Assembly (NCBI GenBank): GCA_023634235.1
Contig: JAMKCF010000006.1
Span: forward strand, 5,115,421 to 5,179,420
Reading direction: 5' to 3'
DNA length: 64,000 nt
Origin: Pisaster brevispinus
Taxonomy: Eukaryota > Echinodermata > Asteroidea > Forcipulatida > Asteriidae
The notes under the pieces are model-generated. The model did not search any database. It had not been told where the DNA came from and saw nothing but the letters and a program-made list of their open reading frames with translations. Position 1 is the stretch's first letter; every line of letters starts with the position of its first letter. Made by a program: the position numbers and the translations under genes. Shown here in pieces: positions 55,527-64,000 of the stretch.

Positions 55527-56315
55527 TCATTCGGACGAGACTTGCACATCATCATAAACATGGTAGTTTTTCATTTCAAAGTTGAGGGCAGTATAATCAT
55601 CTCGAGACTCGTCACTGCTCGTGGTGGGGGCGCTCCTTGCTTCCGTCAGACCAGCTCCAGGAGCTCCAATGGTGGGGGCAGCGCCCCTCTTCCAGATGAC
55701 CCAGACTCGGTTGATCAACACACAGAGACCGTATCCAGCCACAAAACTGCCGACTGTCGCTCCAATGATATGCCCCCACGAAAACTTGCCACGAGTAGTG
55801 TCTTCTTCCAGTGGGCGGTCCAAAATGGGGTAAGGAGTGATGATGAGAGGCGGTTTGGACTGGTGCAGGTTGGACTTTGGTGATGAGGCTGTCTTGAGTC
55901 TCAACTTTGCCTTGCCGGACTCACTGTGCTCCATGGTTGCACATAGTGAACAAGTATATAATATTCTGCAATAGTATGTACCCACGTCTGATTGCTCAAC
56001 TTGTGGAATTTCTAGCTTGTACAAAGGACATGCCCAACTGGCATTGTACAGGATTTTATGCTTGTGGTACACATGATTCAAACTAGCAATGTACTCATCT
56101 GGTTCATCCACAAACTGGAACATCCATAAAATGGTGAAATTGTCTTGACTCTTGCAGTCTACACGCTCTGACGTCTTGCACGTGAAAGTTGCCTTCTCTC
56201 CTTCCAATAATTTCTGACTTGCTGGATCCAGACTGAAGTAACTTGAGGCAGATGTGAAACCGGAGGCTGAGCAACTTATTAGAAACACGCCCAAAACAAG
56301 GATGAGTGAATCCAT
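55527..56315 (-). CDS. Single-Ig activating-type receptor with shared ITAM-like tail
   Basis: A 262-residue single-exon membrane protein started at MDSLILVLGVFLISCSASG, because TTTAG|GATG directly upstream mimics the acceptor of its neighbours; the frame is open 13 codons further. It has one V-type Ig domain: Cys46, Trp64 and Cys116 in DVGTYYC, with the family extra Cys54 (Cx7C) and probable partner Cys96. A Pro-rich stalk leads to a membrane segment (GHIIGATVGSFVAG) and a tail nearly identical to that of 52158-53579 at both DNA and protein level. Tyr241 lies in YTAL and Tyr254 in YDDV, with an additional Tyr251 where the neighbour has Asp. The ectodomain is unrelated in detail to that neighbour, so the anchor-tail module has been joined to two ectodomain types. 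It is the receptor closest to the KTI12 first exon. Confidence 0.86.
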   Translation of the reverse strand: MDSLILVLGVFLISCSASGFTSASSYFSLDPASQKLLEGEKATFTCKTSERVDCKSQDNFTILWMFQFVDEPDEYIASLNHVYHKHKILYNASWACPLYKLEIPQVEQSDVGTYYCRILYTCSLCATMEHSESGKAKLRLKTASSPKSNLHQSKPPLIITPYPILDRPLEEDTTRGKFSWGHIIGATVGSFVAGYGLCVLINRVWVIWKRGAAPTIGAPGAGLTEARSAPTTSSDESRDDYTALNFEMKNYHVYDDVQVSSE

Positions 56316-56701
56316 CCTAAAGTGTACTTGGACTGTATTATTACACTGTAACACTTGATAGGATTTAAATCACTGTTGTTAATGAATGCTTTGGAAGAAT
56401 GTACTTGTATGAAAACGTAGGAAAGCTTGTCACACAATGCCACACAGACTGCGCGTACTGTATCAGGATTTATGCGACACTTTTTAAATCTTTGAAGATA
56501 ACTGTCCAATTGTAATCTATTTTTTTAAGTGCCATGAATAAAGGAAGAACTGCTTAAAAAAACAACAAGCAGCTAAAAAAAAACAATGTTCCATTAATAC
56601 ATTGTAGGTGTTTTAATAAGGACAAGTAGTGTAACTTTTCCTGTTTGTACAATGTCTACACGTTAAAAGCCATGATGCTTCCTCTGTTGGTACATGTATG
56701 A

Positions 56702-56970
56702 CTGATCCAATGTAAAGCACAATCAGTTTGTTGTACTAGTGCAGTCCTCAGTTCAACACCATTCACTAACTCTACACCCAAACCCTTGGACTCTGATTAT
56801 GGTGGTATACCTGATCCAATGTAAAGCATAATCAGTTTACTAGTGCAGTCCTCAGTCCAACACCATTCACTAACTCGACACCCAAACCCTTGGACTCTGA
56901 TTATGGTGGTATACCTGATCCAATGTAAAGCATAATCAGTTTACTAGTGCAGTCCTCAGTTTAACACCAG
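56702..56970. repeat. 104-109-bp minisatellite, about 2.5 copies
   Basis: CTGATCCAATGTAAAGCA starts at 56702, 56811 and 56915. The units contain AGTGCAGTCCTCAGTTCAAC and ACCCTTGGACTCTGATTATG. Confidence 0.88.
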
Positions 56971-57423
56971 ATCTTACACAACAGAAAGCTTTCATTCAAA
57001 GGCCATTTTTACAAACTCCATTATCTCCTTGAAGATATTGTTTTACAGCAAAATAAGTAATACAAAAGTTCTTCCTTATTGAATTCCCTTTCATATTTAT
57101 AATCTAAAACTCATTGAGATTGGTCAATAAATGTCAAAGTTCTTGGTCTTTCTTTCCTCAGTGCAATCTGTAATCTCAAACACTTTTTTGTACACAACCA
57201 TATGGCGCTCCGTAGGTGTTTGGCATTTCGGATCTTCCTATTCCAATTTGAAGAGATTGCATAATAGCAACCTTATTTTATTTTACCACCATTGGAAAGA
57301 TCCGATCTCTCCCTTTCCAATGATGGTAAGCTTGGGTATGGAGGGTGAACATGGACAAAACTACAGCTTTATTACAAATGGCCTTTGTGCTCAGGCTTGA
57401 GTGCTTTTTTGTGTGCAAGCTTG

Positions 57424-57500
57424 GTCGACTAAAGTCGCCAATGGTAAGGAAGAGGGGGGTATGAGTGCAGTCGACTAAAGTCGCCTATGGTAAGGAAAGG
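57424..57500. repeat. Short 45-bp-spaced repeat TCGACTAAAGTCGCC
   Basis: TCGACTAAAGTCGCCAATGG and TCGACTAAAGTCGCCTATGG, each followed by TAAGGAA. Each copy contains the imperfect palindrome CGACTAAAGTCG. Confidence 0.7.
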
Positions 57501-57514
57501 GTTAAATAAAATTT

Positions 57515-57860
57515 TGGATCAAATTCGGGGAGAAAAATCAACAAGACCACAGGGTCTGTACCTCAAAATTTTCACTGGACCAGAATTGAGACGAAAATCT
57601 GATGTTTTTTTCCAACAAACATGAAGAGACAATTTCTCTCATTTGTCTCCTGTTCAAATGCTGACTTTGAGTAAGTTTATCAGACTCAAAGTCAACATTT
57701 GAACATCATTTTGTCTTACATTGACGATTTTGCACTGCGAGGTATTATCATTCAATTGAAAAACACAAGACTGCTGGACTTGTCTGGACTTGAGTTGACT
57801 GGCCCGACGCTAAAATCGTTGGCCTCGGGCCCAGGACCCAGTGTAAATTTTGAGCCCTGA
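57515..57860. mobile_element. MITE of the CAGGGCTC family
   Basis: Right end AATTTTGAGCCCTGA. Interior blocks TTTTCACTGGACCAGAATTG and AGACTCAAAGTCAACATTTG match 42573-42727 and 43329-43687. The left terminus is degenerate. Confidence 0.55.
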
Positions 57861-57910
57861 TAAAATACATTAGTTTAGAAAGTACGTACACCTGCCCTGG
57901 ACTATCATAC

Positions 57911-58064
57911 CTGCATACACCATGTTTTTCTCCGACCCAAGCTCAGACTCGCCTGCCACGACTACTTCTCGCTCACTGAAGTGTGACGTCAGGTAGTCCT
58001 GTAACACTTTAACACGGCTGGTCTTCCCACTACATGGGGTTCCACACATCATAACAAAGGGCAT
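57911..58064 (-). CDS. KTI12: KTI12 exon 1 (Elongator-associated P-loop protein), start codon and Walker A
   Basis: First coding exon of KTI12, a small P-loop ATPase and tRNA-binding factor that works with the Elongator complex in wobble-uridine (mcm5-type) tRNA modification. It encodes 51 codons plus one base. The Walker A motif GTPCSGKT lies at residues 8-15 directly after an MPFVMMC-type beta strand, which is the usual KTI12 N-terminus. The exon closes with SELGSEKNMVYA and a GTATGA donor. The split codon (G + AT) joined to exon 2 gives VYAD-SKNEK, matching the VYGDSxxEK arrangement I know from vertebrate KTI12. The start context GACATGC has a purine at -3. The gene continues at exons 2 to 5 far to the left, so intron 1 is 50,064 bp and contains the whole Ig receptor cluster. 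Identification rests on family memory plus phase agreement across five exons. Confidence 0.93.
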
Positions 58065-61000
58065 GTCTCTCTGATGTTCCAGCTAGCTGTTTCCGCAGAA
58101 CTTTACAGTACCTCTGAGAAGAGTAATTCAATAGTTTACAGAAAAATTAATGAATGGCTGGGATTTTGTTATAAATTTCTGGTATGAAACCAAGAATGCC
58201 TCATAAGTAAACTTAATCACTGTAGCTCGTAAACCTGAGGAAACCTGTTAACAAGGGTGCTCGCTATAGGAACCAGAGACACCAGGGTTAACCCCTACTC
58301 TTCCATGATAAGTGTTCTGGGTTGCTTTACGTGCACTACCAATCCCATATTGCACTACAAATCCTAGTACACAGGACCTATGGCTTAATGTCCCCTAAGG
58401 AAGGACAAAGCAATTATGGTAAAGACGTATCTTACTCAAGGACGTAAGTGCTACGACTGGAACTCGAACCCACACTCTGCTGATAAAACAAAACAAGAGC
58501 TTGCGTACGGTGGTCTTAACCCCTCGGCCAGGACACACCCCCAAAGCGTGAATGAACGAGAAATGATTCACTTGCACAGAATTATTTTTTTGTTTAGCAT
58601 TGGTACAATTTTCATTGTCGAGTGGCTATGCAAAATAAAATGAAATTGGTAAAACAAAATTATGTGACAGTACAATATTAAAACCATCAGTTTGAAAAAG
58701 AAAAAAAACCTGGAAAATTGCAGAGTAATTTTTTCTTCTAGAGATACACTGCAAGTGATTCCAATAAAGCAGTTAAATTGATGGGTAGGTGAATTATATT
58801 TTTGGAAATGTGTGAACAAACATGCAAGGATGGAGAAATGCTTACATTAGAAAAATAGAAGTGGGAGTCATTGTATTGGCATCGAAATCAATTACAAAAC
58901 TAGAAATGTGTTTGCTGCATAACAAACACAGGGGTTTGGGGTATAAACAAAATGTACCATTGGGAAATGTATGATGTCATGGTGACGTAATGTAGTTTGT
59001 TGACTAATAATTAAGTTGTTACAGTTCCCAACTAGTACATCAGGATCCCAACGTAAAAATAATGTAAACTTAAGTATTGAAATGGAACCTTTCGCTTGAG
59101 GGCGCTATTACATATTATGACACCAAAAAGCCAATTTTGAGGAAGTATTTTTCCCTGACAATTTCATACAGAGAAACCATATGAGACACAATTTGTTTTG
59201 TTTTTAACTTTCAGTTTGGACCAGATGGAAGGATCAAATTTAGAGTACGACACTGGTAATGAGCAATTTCGCACAGATTTTGAGTTTATATCATGCAATT
59301 CAAAATATAATCTTTTTTGTTTAAATGATCCTTTGATTTGATGTGTAAGTTCATACCTAATGATGTCAAGATGACATCCTCTATTTTGTTAAATGAGTTA
59401 CCTCATCATAAGCTTATGTACAATATGTTACAAATTGTGATTTTTCAAACTGACTGAACATGGCGTGGCATTTCACGCCTGATGCATTTTTGAAATTAAG
59501 AATATTTTGTAACAAAATACTGTACAGTGACACCCCAATTGTAATGTTAGTGTGATGGTGTTTGTGAATCTCAGAAGTGTAACTGAACACCTCTAGGCAT
59601 CAATATTCAAAGTTAGGAGTGTCCCACCACGCAGACTAGTTTGTGGCTTTTGGGTACAAACTCTTTTCTAGACTAAGTTTGAATTTTGATGGAGACGGTT
59701 GATTGACTATTTCCGGGATGAGGCTGTTCCAATCTGTTATATGATTCTTGGAAGGAAGCTCTTCTGATAAGCTCGAGTGCAGCATCTGAGAACAGAACAG
59801 CACTCAAAGTTGTGTTTATTTCTTCTAATTATGGTCTAAAGGAGTCGAGTAATGTGGAAGGTTAACAGCAACCCCTTTGTGAACAGCTTGACCTTGATTG
59901 AACATTGATAATCTTCCGATTTTCCTTCGTTTTCTAAGGTAGGCCACAGGTATTGGGTGTTTTGAAGCATATCTGTCACTTTGTAAGTCTCAGCGACGAT
60001 CCCTCCCTGATTCAAGTTTATTGATGTGGTTCATGTTGTAGTGAGTCCCATACTGTGGAAGATTCTAATTTAGGCAGTATGATTAAGGCCTTGGTAGCTG
60101 TAGGCAGCTGCTTTAACAGCCTACTAGCGAGGCATCTAACAAAGCCAAACATCTTGTTAGCTTTACTTAGCAATTTCAATATGTCAGTTGACTAGTTCAA
60201 TTTCAGATACAACTCTAGTTATATTTGCGTTTTTCTATTGGGGCCAGTACAGTGTCGTTTAAAATTAACTTACATTAAAGTGTGTCTATATGTGTTCTTA
60301 CTTCTTCATTCCTGCTGCTGCATTTTCTGGTAATGTGGAAAGTCTTAGTTGCAATAATTGTAATCCTTCCTTCCCCCCCATCCTCCCGTCGGGAAGATGA
60401 AGGGTTGCGATAATCGCAACTAGGAGAGTCTGTGACACTAACTGGGTTGAATGGCGTTTGCCAGTGATGGGACCGGTACTAGAATGATCAAAACTTCTTG
60501 AAAAGAAGTTGCTGTTGATCACTATACACCAATATAGTGTTTTATACATATGGCTAGATTTTGTTGGGCGGAACAGACAGAGAGAAGGCAGTCATCAGCA
60601 AACAATTTGATTTCTGTATGTTTGTACATATTTCATTAATCAATATTGAAAATCGATCAGGGGTGATCGATCTCCCCGTGCCATTTTTTCCCACCATGCC
60701 TTGCTCACTCATAACCCCTGGAATTGGTTCATTAAAATGTGCCAGAATCTAGCACATTTTAATTAGGACTGTGGTCAATCCACTCTATGCGCCCACTCAT
60801 ATATGGTAACCCGCAAAAGAGGTGTCAAGTCAAAGAGCAACTGGGTCGGTGGTCCCCTCATTTATTCTTTGATCTTGTAATAATAACATGTCCAACTGTA
60901 TGCATTTATAGGGTGACCAAGTAAAAACACGATTCATTTGAAATGGAATTGTCATTGTCAAGATACTTGCATTTTTACACTCAGCGCACTAAGACAAGTT

Positions 61001-61680
61001 GCCTACAAAGTACAAGCCATACAAGCCCTCAAAAATGTTTAAAAAGCGTGCACGCAAAATTGTCACCCTTGGGAGCCAATGAATCAGTGTTGTTTCTCAG
61101 TACATCCTACCACTACCACAGGGGTTAGCTGTTTAGGGGTTAGTGACCAGAGGTATCGACACAGTGCACTACCCATACTCCATCTACTACTAGTACTAGT
61201 ACTCGAGGCTGCACCCCCCGCCCCCAAATTAATTCTGTGTGGGAAATCTGCTTGAACCTTAACTACGGAGATACATAAATAATCCTATACTTACCATAAG
61301 TTTAGTAACACGGTCAAAACATTCACACGTGCAAATTGACGCGCCATCATCATCATCAAGCACTATCCTCTACAATACAACTTAGATTATGATGCACTTA
61401 TGATTATTTGACACTTGAGGGCGCTATCGAAAGTAAACATTTATTTTCGTGATGCGCTCTCTGCACGCACACACGTAAAGGGGCTGATCTATCATCACTG
61501 AGCAACCAGTTGGAGCTTTTTGTCACTATTCCCTGTTTAACAGTACTGATCAAAATGATTACACAGGCCCTATGTAAATATAGATTATTTTATAGTCTTA
61601 CATCAAAGCAATTCACGCCACTATTTCGATGTTTTCCACCAGTCAACGAGGACTTGTTTCGACCACTTCTCTTGATTCTG
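58065..61680. other. Divergent intergenic region between KTI12 and DUT
   Basis: About 3.6 kb without a supported coding exon. It holds a repeat (58190-58340) shared with 3060-3200, a minus SINE (58340-58550) and AT-rich unique-looking sequence. The KTI12 promoter should lie just right of 58064, but I see no clear TATA, CCAAT or GC box there. The pentanucleotide-like ACTACTAGTACTAGTACTCG at 61184-61205 is a small repeat. Confidence 0.55.
58340..58550 (-). repeat. tRNA-Leu-type SINE, minus copy
   Basis: The reverse complement reads GGCCGAGGGGTTAAGACC (A box) and GGGTTCGAGTTCCAG (B box), then CTTGAGTAAGATACGTCTTTACC and GGACATTAAGCC. It is a clear member of the 49964 family. Confidence 0.75.
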
Positions 61681-61691
61681 TCACGTTATAG

Positions 61692-61757
61692 CTCCGCCCA
61701 CAACCGTAAAATGATTGGCATGCGAAGAGGAATGCTGGGAAAGGCTTCGCGCCAAAA
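61692..61757 (+). promoter_or_regulatory. DUT promoter: GC box, inverted CCAAT box, E2F site
   Basis: Three classical elements occur within 66 bases: CTCCGCCCA (61692-61700, GC box), ATTGGC (61714-61719, inverted CCAAT) and TTCGCGCCAAAA (61746-61757), whose complement TTTTGGCGCGAA is a perfect E2F consensus. dUTPase genes are S-phase, E2F-driven genes in animals, so this fits the product encoded 90 bases downstream. It also argues that transcription starts after 61757 and that upstream in-frame ATGs (61510, 61711) are not used for the main form. Confidence 0.72.
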
Positions 61758-61845
61758 TCAAACAGAGTACCGCGAAAATGTCCATTTCTCGAATAATTCT
61801 TCTACCGATTCCGTCGTGACATCAAGCACAGTCACACTCAAGCCA

Positions 61846-62045
61846 ATGCCTGCCGAAGAAGAAATAATAGTTGCTCCCTTGACAAAACGTGCCAGAATCG
61901 ACACAGAGATGCCGACCACCGTCGAAATAATGGAGGAACAAACGCCGGCCGTCAAGCCACCGACGCTCCGGTTTAAGAAAATTACCAACGAGGCCAAGGC
62001 ACCCACGAGGGGTAGCGAGTTTGCAGCAGGATTTGATTTGTACAG
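61846..62045 (+). CDS. DUT: DUT exon 1 (dUTP pyrophosphatase, nuclear-type start)
   Basis: dUTPase hydrolyses dUTP to dUMP and pyrophosphate, keeping uracil out of DNA and supplying dTMP synthesis. The exon encodes 66 codons plus two bases. MPAEEEIIVAPLTKRARID resembles the MP-SEE-----SPSKRAR leader of the vertebrate nuclear form, with KRAR as a probable nuclear signal. A variable linker follows, then LRFKKITNEAKAPTRGSEFA and AGFDLY, which is the strand 1 and motif I region of trimeric dUTPases. The exon ends TACAG|GTCAGTG, splitting the Ser codon that follows DLY in the family. The frame is open upstream to 61510, so a longer, possibly mitochondrial form cannot be excluded, but the promoter elements lie inside that extension. 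Later exons are beyond the window. Confidence 0.92.
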
Positions 62046-64000
62046 GTCAGTGATTTCACAGTGATTATAATGCATTCATCTTGCTAGAAATCTTGGGTCT
62101 GTAGAAAACCAAAATATGGTCTTATAAAAATTAATGTGGTAAAAATTCCATTATCCGACTGCAACTTTTTCCTTCATTATTTAATATTTATTATTATTTT
62201 TAAAAAAATGCATGCATGTCGTGTGGCCAAGGATTCAGGTTTCCTGTCCCTTGGCCACACTTGGCCACACAGGTGGGGCTAGTTGTAAACAGAGGGTTAC
62301 TGTCAAGCAAAGATCTGTATTAATTTATTGTCTCCAACTCCTTATTCATACAACAACATTCACTCGTTATTTCACTAATGTTTAAACTAATGGTACATGT
62401 ATGAGTATAATTTATTACGGGCCTTAATTCAATTGTATTTCAGGTAGCGTGGACTTCAACCCTATAAAAAATAGTTATAGGCATTACATGTTGAATAGAA
62501 TGGTCTTTGGTCTTTGGTCTTGTGGTGAGGACAGCTCGAAGAGAAGTCCCCGAAAATGAGTTTGCAGCTGAATTTATACTAGCCGTCAGAAGTGCGTCTG
62601 TGCAACACGTACTTCTGTTACAAACGCGGTGATCAAAGCGCACTAAATTATTGACCAATCACAAACACCTTTCCACGGTAGCTTGCTCCGCTTCAGCTTG
62701 CGCGTGCCCGTACTCTGAGTCTGCGTCATGTGTGTGCCTCATAAAGAATACTCAAGAACACAACATGGCGCAGCCACAGAACCGGAACGGCACGTAGCTG
62801 GGTGTCACAAGCCTGCAAAACTATTACTGCAAGTCTGCAACAAAAGAAATGAAACATTGAAATAAATAGTTGTCTATCTTAACTACACATGGCGATTTTC
62901 GCCACATTGCCGCACACTTAAAATTCGAATGCGTCCTTGCATTCATTAACTCTCAAGAACAAAATTGCAAAGGTACATTGTGTCAATAAATTTTTAATTA
63001 TTTCTGTACAGTTATTTTCTTGTGATTTCGTTTGTGAAACAAGCATTTTGACAATAGCACTAACTGACTAATTTTCAACAACCAAGTAGCAAGAGAAGTA
63101 GTAACTAATTTAGTAAAAGAGGCGCCTCAACATGAACAAAAAAACAAAAACAATTTTAAACACTTCAACAAATTTGTTATTGACTGTAAGTGTAAACTGT
63201 AACCAATTAAATCGATAGAACAAGCATGACGAGCTATTCAATTATCAAAGTTAAATCAAGACAACCAGGACACCTGGTGAAATGGCGCTACACTACACAG
63301 CCATGACAGCTTGCTACTCCAGTGCTACTGCTAGCTGTGCTACTCTGGCTGCTCAGCCCCGTCTCTAGACCAGGAGTGCAACACAGAGCATTTTTATGCC
63401 ATTAGTTATGATTAATCGCTATCCTATGTACAGTCATTTCCACTCCTCAAACTATTTAAGACAGTTAATTATTTACATTACCTCTACTCTATTCCAATTA
63501 AAAGTGTCTCTTTGCATTAGCCTGTATTAATTTGTGTTTGTCGTTTAGAGCATGGGAGCAGACATGTTTGTTACACTGGTTTCCTGTTTCTGTACTCTTA
63601 TAATGAATGGAGACGCGGCCGTCACTGGCCGCGTACCACTGAATCACACGTCCGGGGACTGCTAACTCTGACCAATCAAAGGCTCAAATTCTGCAGGGCT
63701 AATTTACATACAGCTACCTGAGCTGACCCCCGGGTCAGTCTTAAAAGCGCGGGTTTCAAAATGTCAATATTTACCAAACTCGTCTGCTATACATATATAA
63801 TCTATTCAAGGATTGAACTAATTTAAAAACATCGTTAGAATTTCAGATCATTACTCATCGATAGGTGCATATTTTGTGGAACAGATCACACGTAGATTTA
63901 ATCAAAACATTTACGCTAATGTTTTGGCCTACTGAACACATTTGTACAGTGTGTTTCTGACGTGACTAACGTTAACACAAAAAACACTGCAACGTCAGAA
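62046..64000 (+). other. DUT intron 1 (right end of window)
   Basis: No further DUT exon was found. Notable items are a 12-bp-stem hairpin at 62221-62260 and an 8-bp GC hairpin at 63613-63634. A patch near 63670-63755 (GACCAATCA, CTTAAAAGCGCGGG) could belong to a promoter of an unseen gene. A minus open frame at 62440-62658 has no family. Confidence 0.5.
62221..62260. repeat. Perfect 12-bp inverted repeat (GTGTGGCCAAGG)
   Basis: GTGTGGCCAAGG (62221-62232) and CCTTGGCCACAC (62249-62260) with a 16-base loop. A further TTGGCCACAC follows at once. No associated gene. Confidence 0.8.

Larger units (their letters stand above)
7847..57910 (-). other. KTI12 intron 1 (50,064 bp) hosting the nested Ig receptor cluster
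   Basis: The donor GTATGA follows exon 1 at 57911 and the acceptor CCAG precedes exon 2 at 7846. The split Asp codon is restored across this gap, so one intron spans it unless additional non-conserved exons exist. It contains seven IgSF open reading frames, all on the KTI12 strand, plus all the transposons and duplications listed between these coordinates. The nested genes need their own promoters and polyadenylation sites, which I could not place with confidence. Confidence 0.85.

Noticed and set aside
61510..61845. Upstream in-frame extension of DUT as coding sequence
   Set aside because: It contains the GC box, CCAAT and E2F elements, and the homologous nuclear start is at 61846. A minor longer form cannot be excluded.
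62440..62658. Minus-strand 72-residue open frame in DUT intron 1
   Set aside because: No recognised family, no initiator or splice context; left unannotated.

Overview
The window looks like nuclear DNA of an invertebrate deuterostome, most probably an echinoderm. It is AT-rich, has spliced genes with GT-AG introns, tRNA-derived SINEs, LINE 3' ends and many short inverted-repeat elements whose style I associate with echinoderm genomes. The species assignment is inference; the spliced eukaryotic organisation is read directly.

The frame of the window is one host gene. Five consecutive exons of KTI12 (Elongator-associated P-loop protein) lie on the minus strand: exon 1 at 57911-58064, exon 2 at 7795-7846, exon 3 at 7170-7222, exon 4 at 2739-2794 and exon 5 at 2114-2193. 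All have GT-AG borders and matching phases, and the rest of the gene runs off the left edge. Intron 1 (7847-57910) is therefore about 50 kb. Nested in it, on the same strand, are seven immunoglobulin-superfamily (IgSF) receptor genes, each with its whole reading frame in one exon.

From left to right the nested cluster holds four kinds of receptor. First is a one-Ig receptor with a canonical ITIM (11704-12687). Next are three tandem three-Ig receptors that end in a hydrophobic C-terminus without a signalling tail and look GPI-anchored or decoy-like (18287-19417, 23131-24237, 35987-37093). Then comes a three-Ig receptor with a long tail that carries three 50-residue repeats, an ITIM and a YxxM motif (46080-48182). 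Last are a three-Ig and a one-Ig receptor that share an ITAM-like tail (52158-53579, 55527-56315). Near-identical ectodomains on different tails, next to tail-less copies, is the layout of paired inhibitory, activating and decoy immune receptors. I regard this as the most interesting system in the window.

The tandem section (14.5-37.5 kb) records its own history. It shows two Ig pseudogene relics, a piggyBac-like MITE with a visible empty site, and a 479-bp-exact duplicate of that MITE. It also holds an 8.1-kb composite noncoding element built from tandem units with hairpin ends. That element carries about twenty copies of a palindromic CTTCCGG..CCGGAAG motif, most followed by AAGGTCA, plus CRE-like palindromes. 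A related 2-kb copy lies in the 3' flank of the first tandem gene.

To the right of KTI12, on the plus strand, is the first exon of the dUTPase gene DUT (61846-62045). It lies behind a compact promoter with a GC box, an inverted CCAAT box and a perfect E2F-type site. KTI12 and DUT are head to head about 3.8 kb apart. The remaining sequence is intron or intergenic DNA filled with SINEs, LINE fragments, MITEs and minisatellites.
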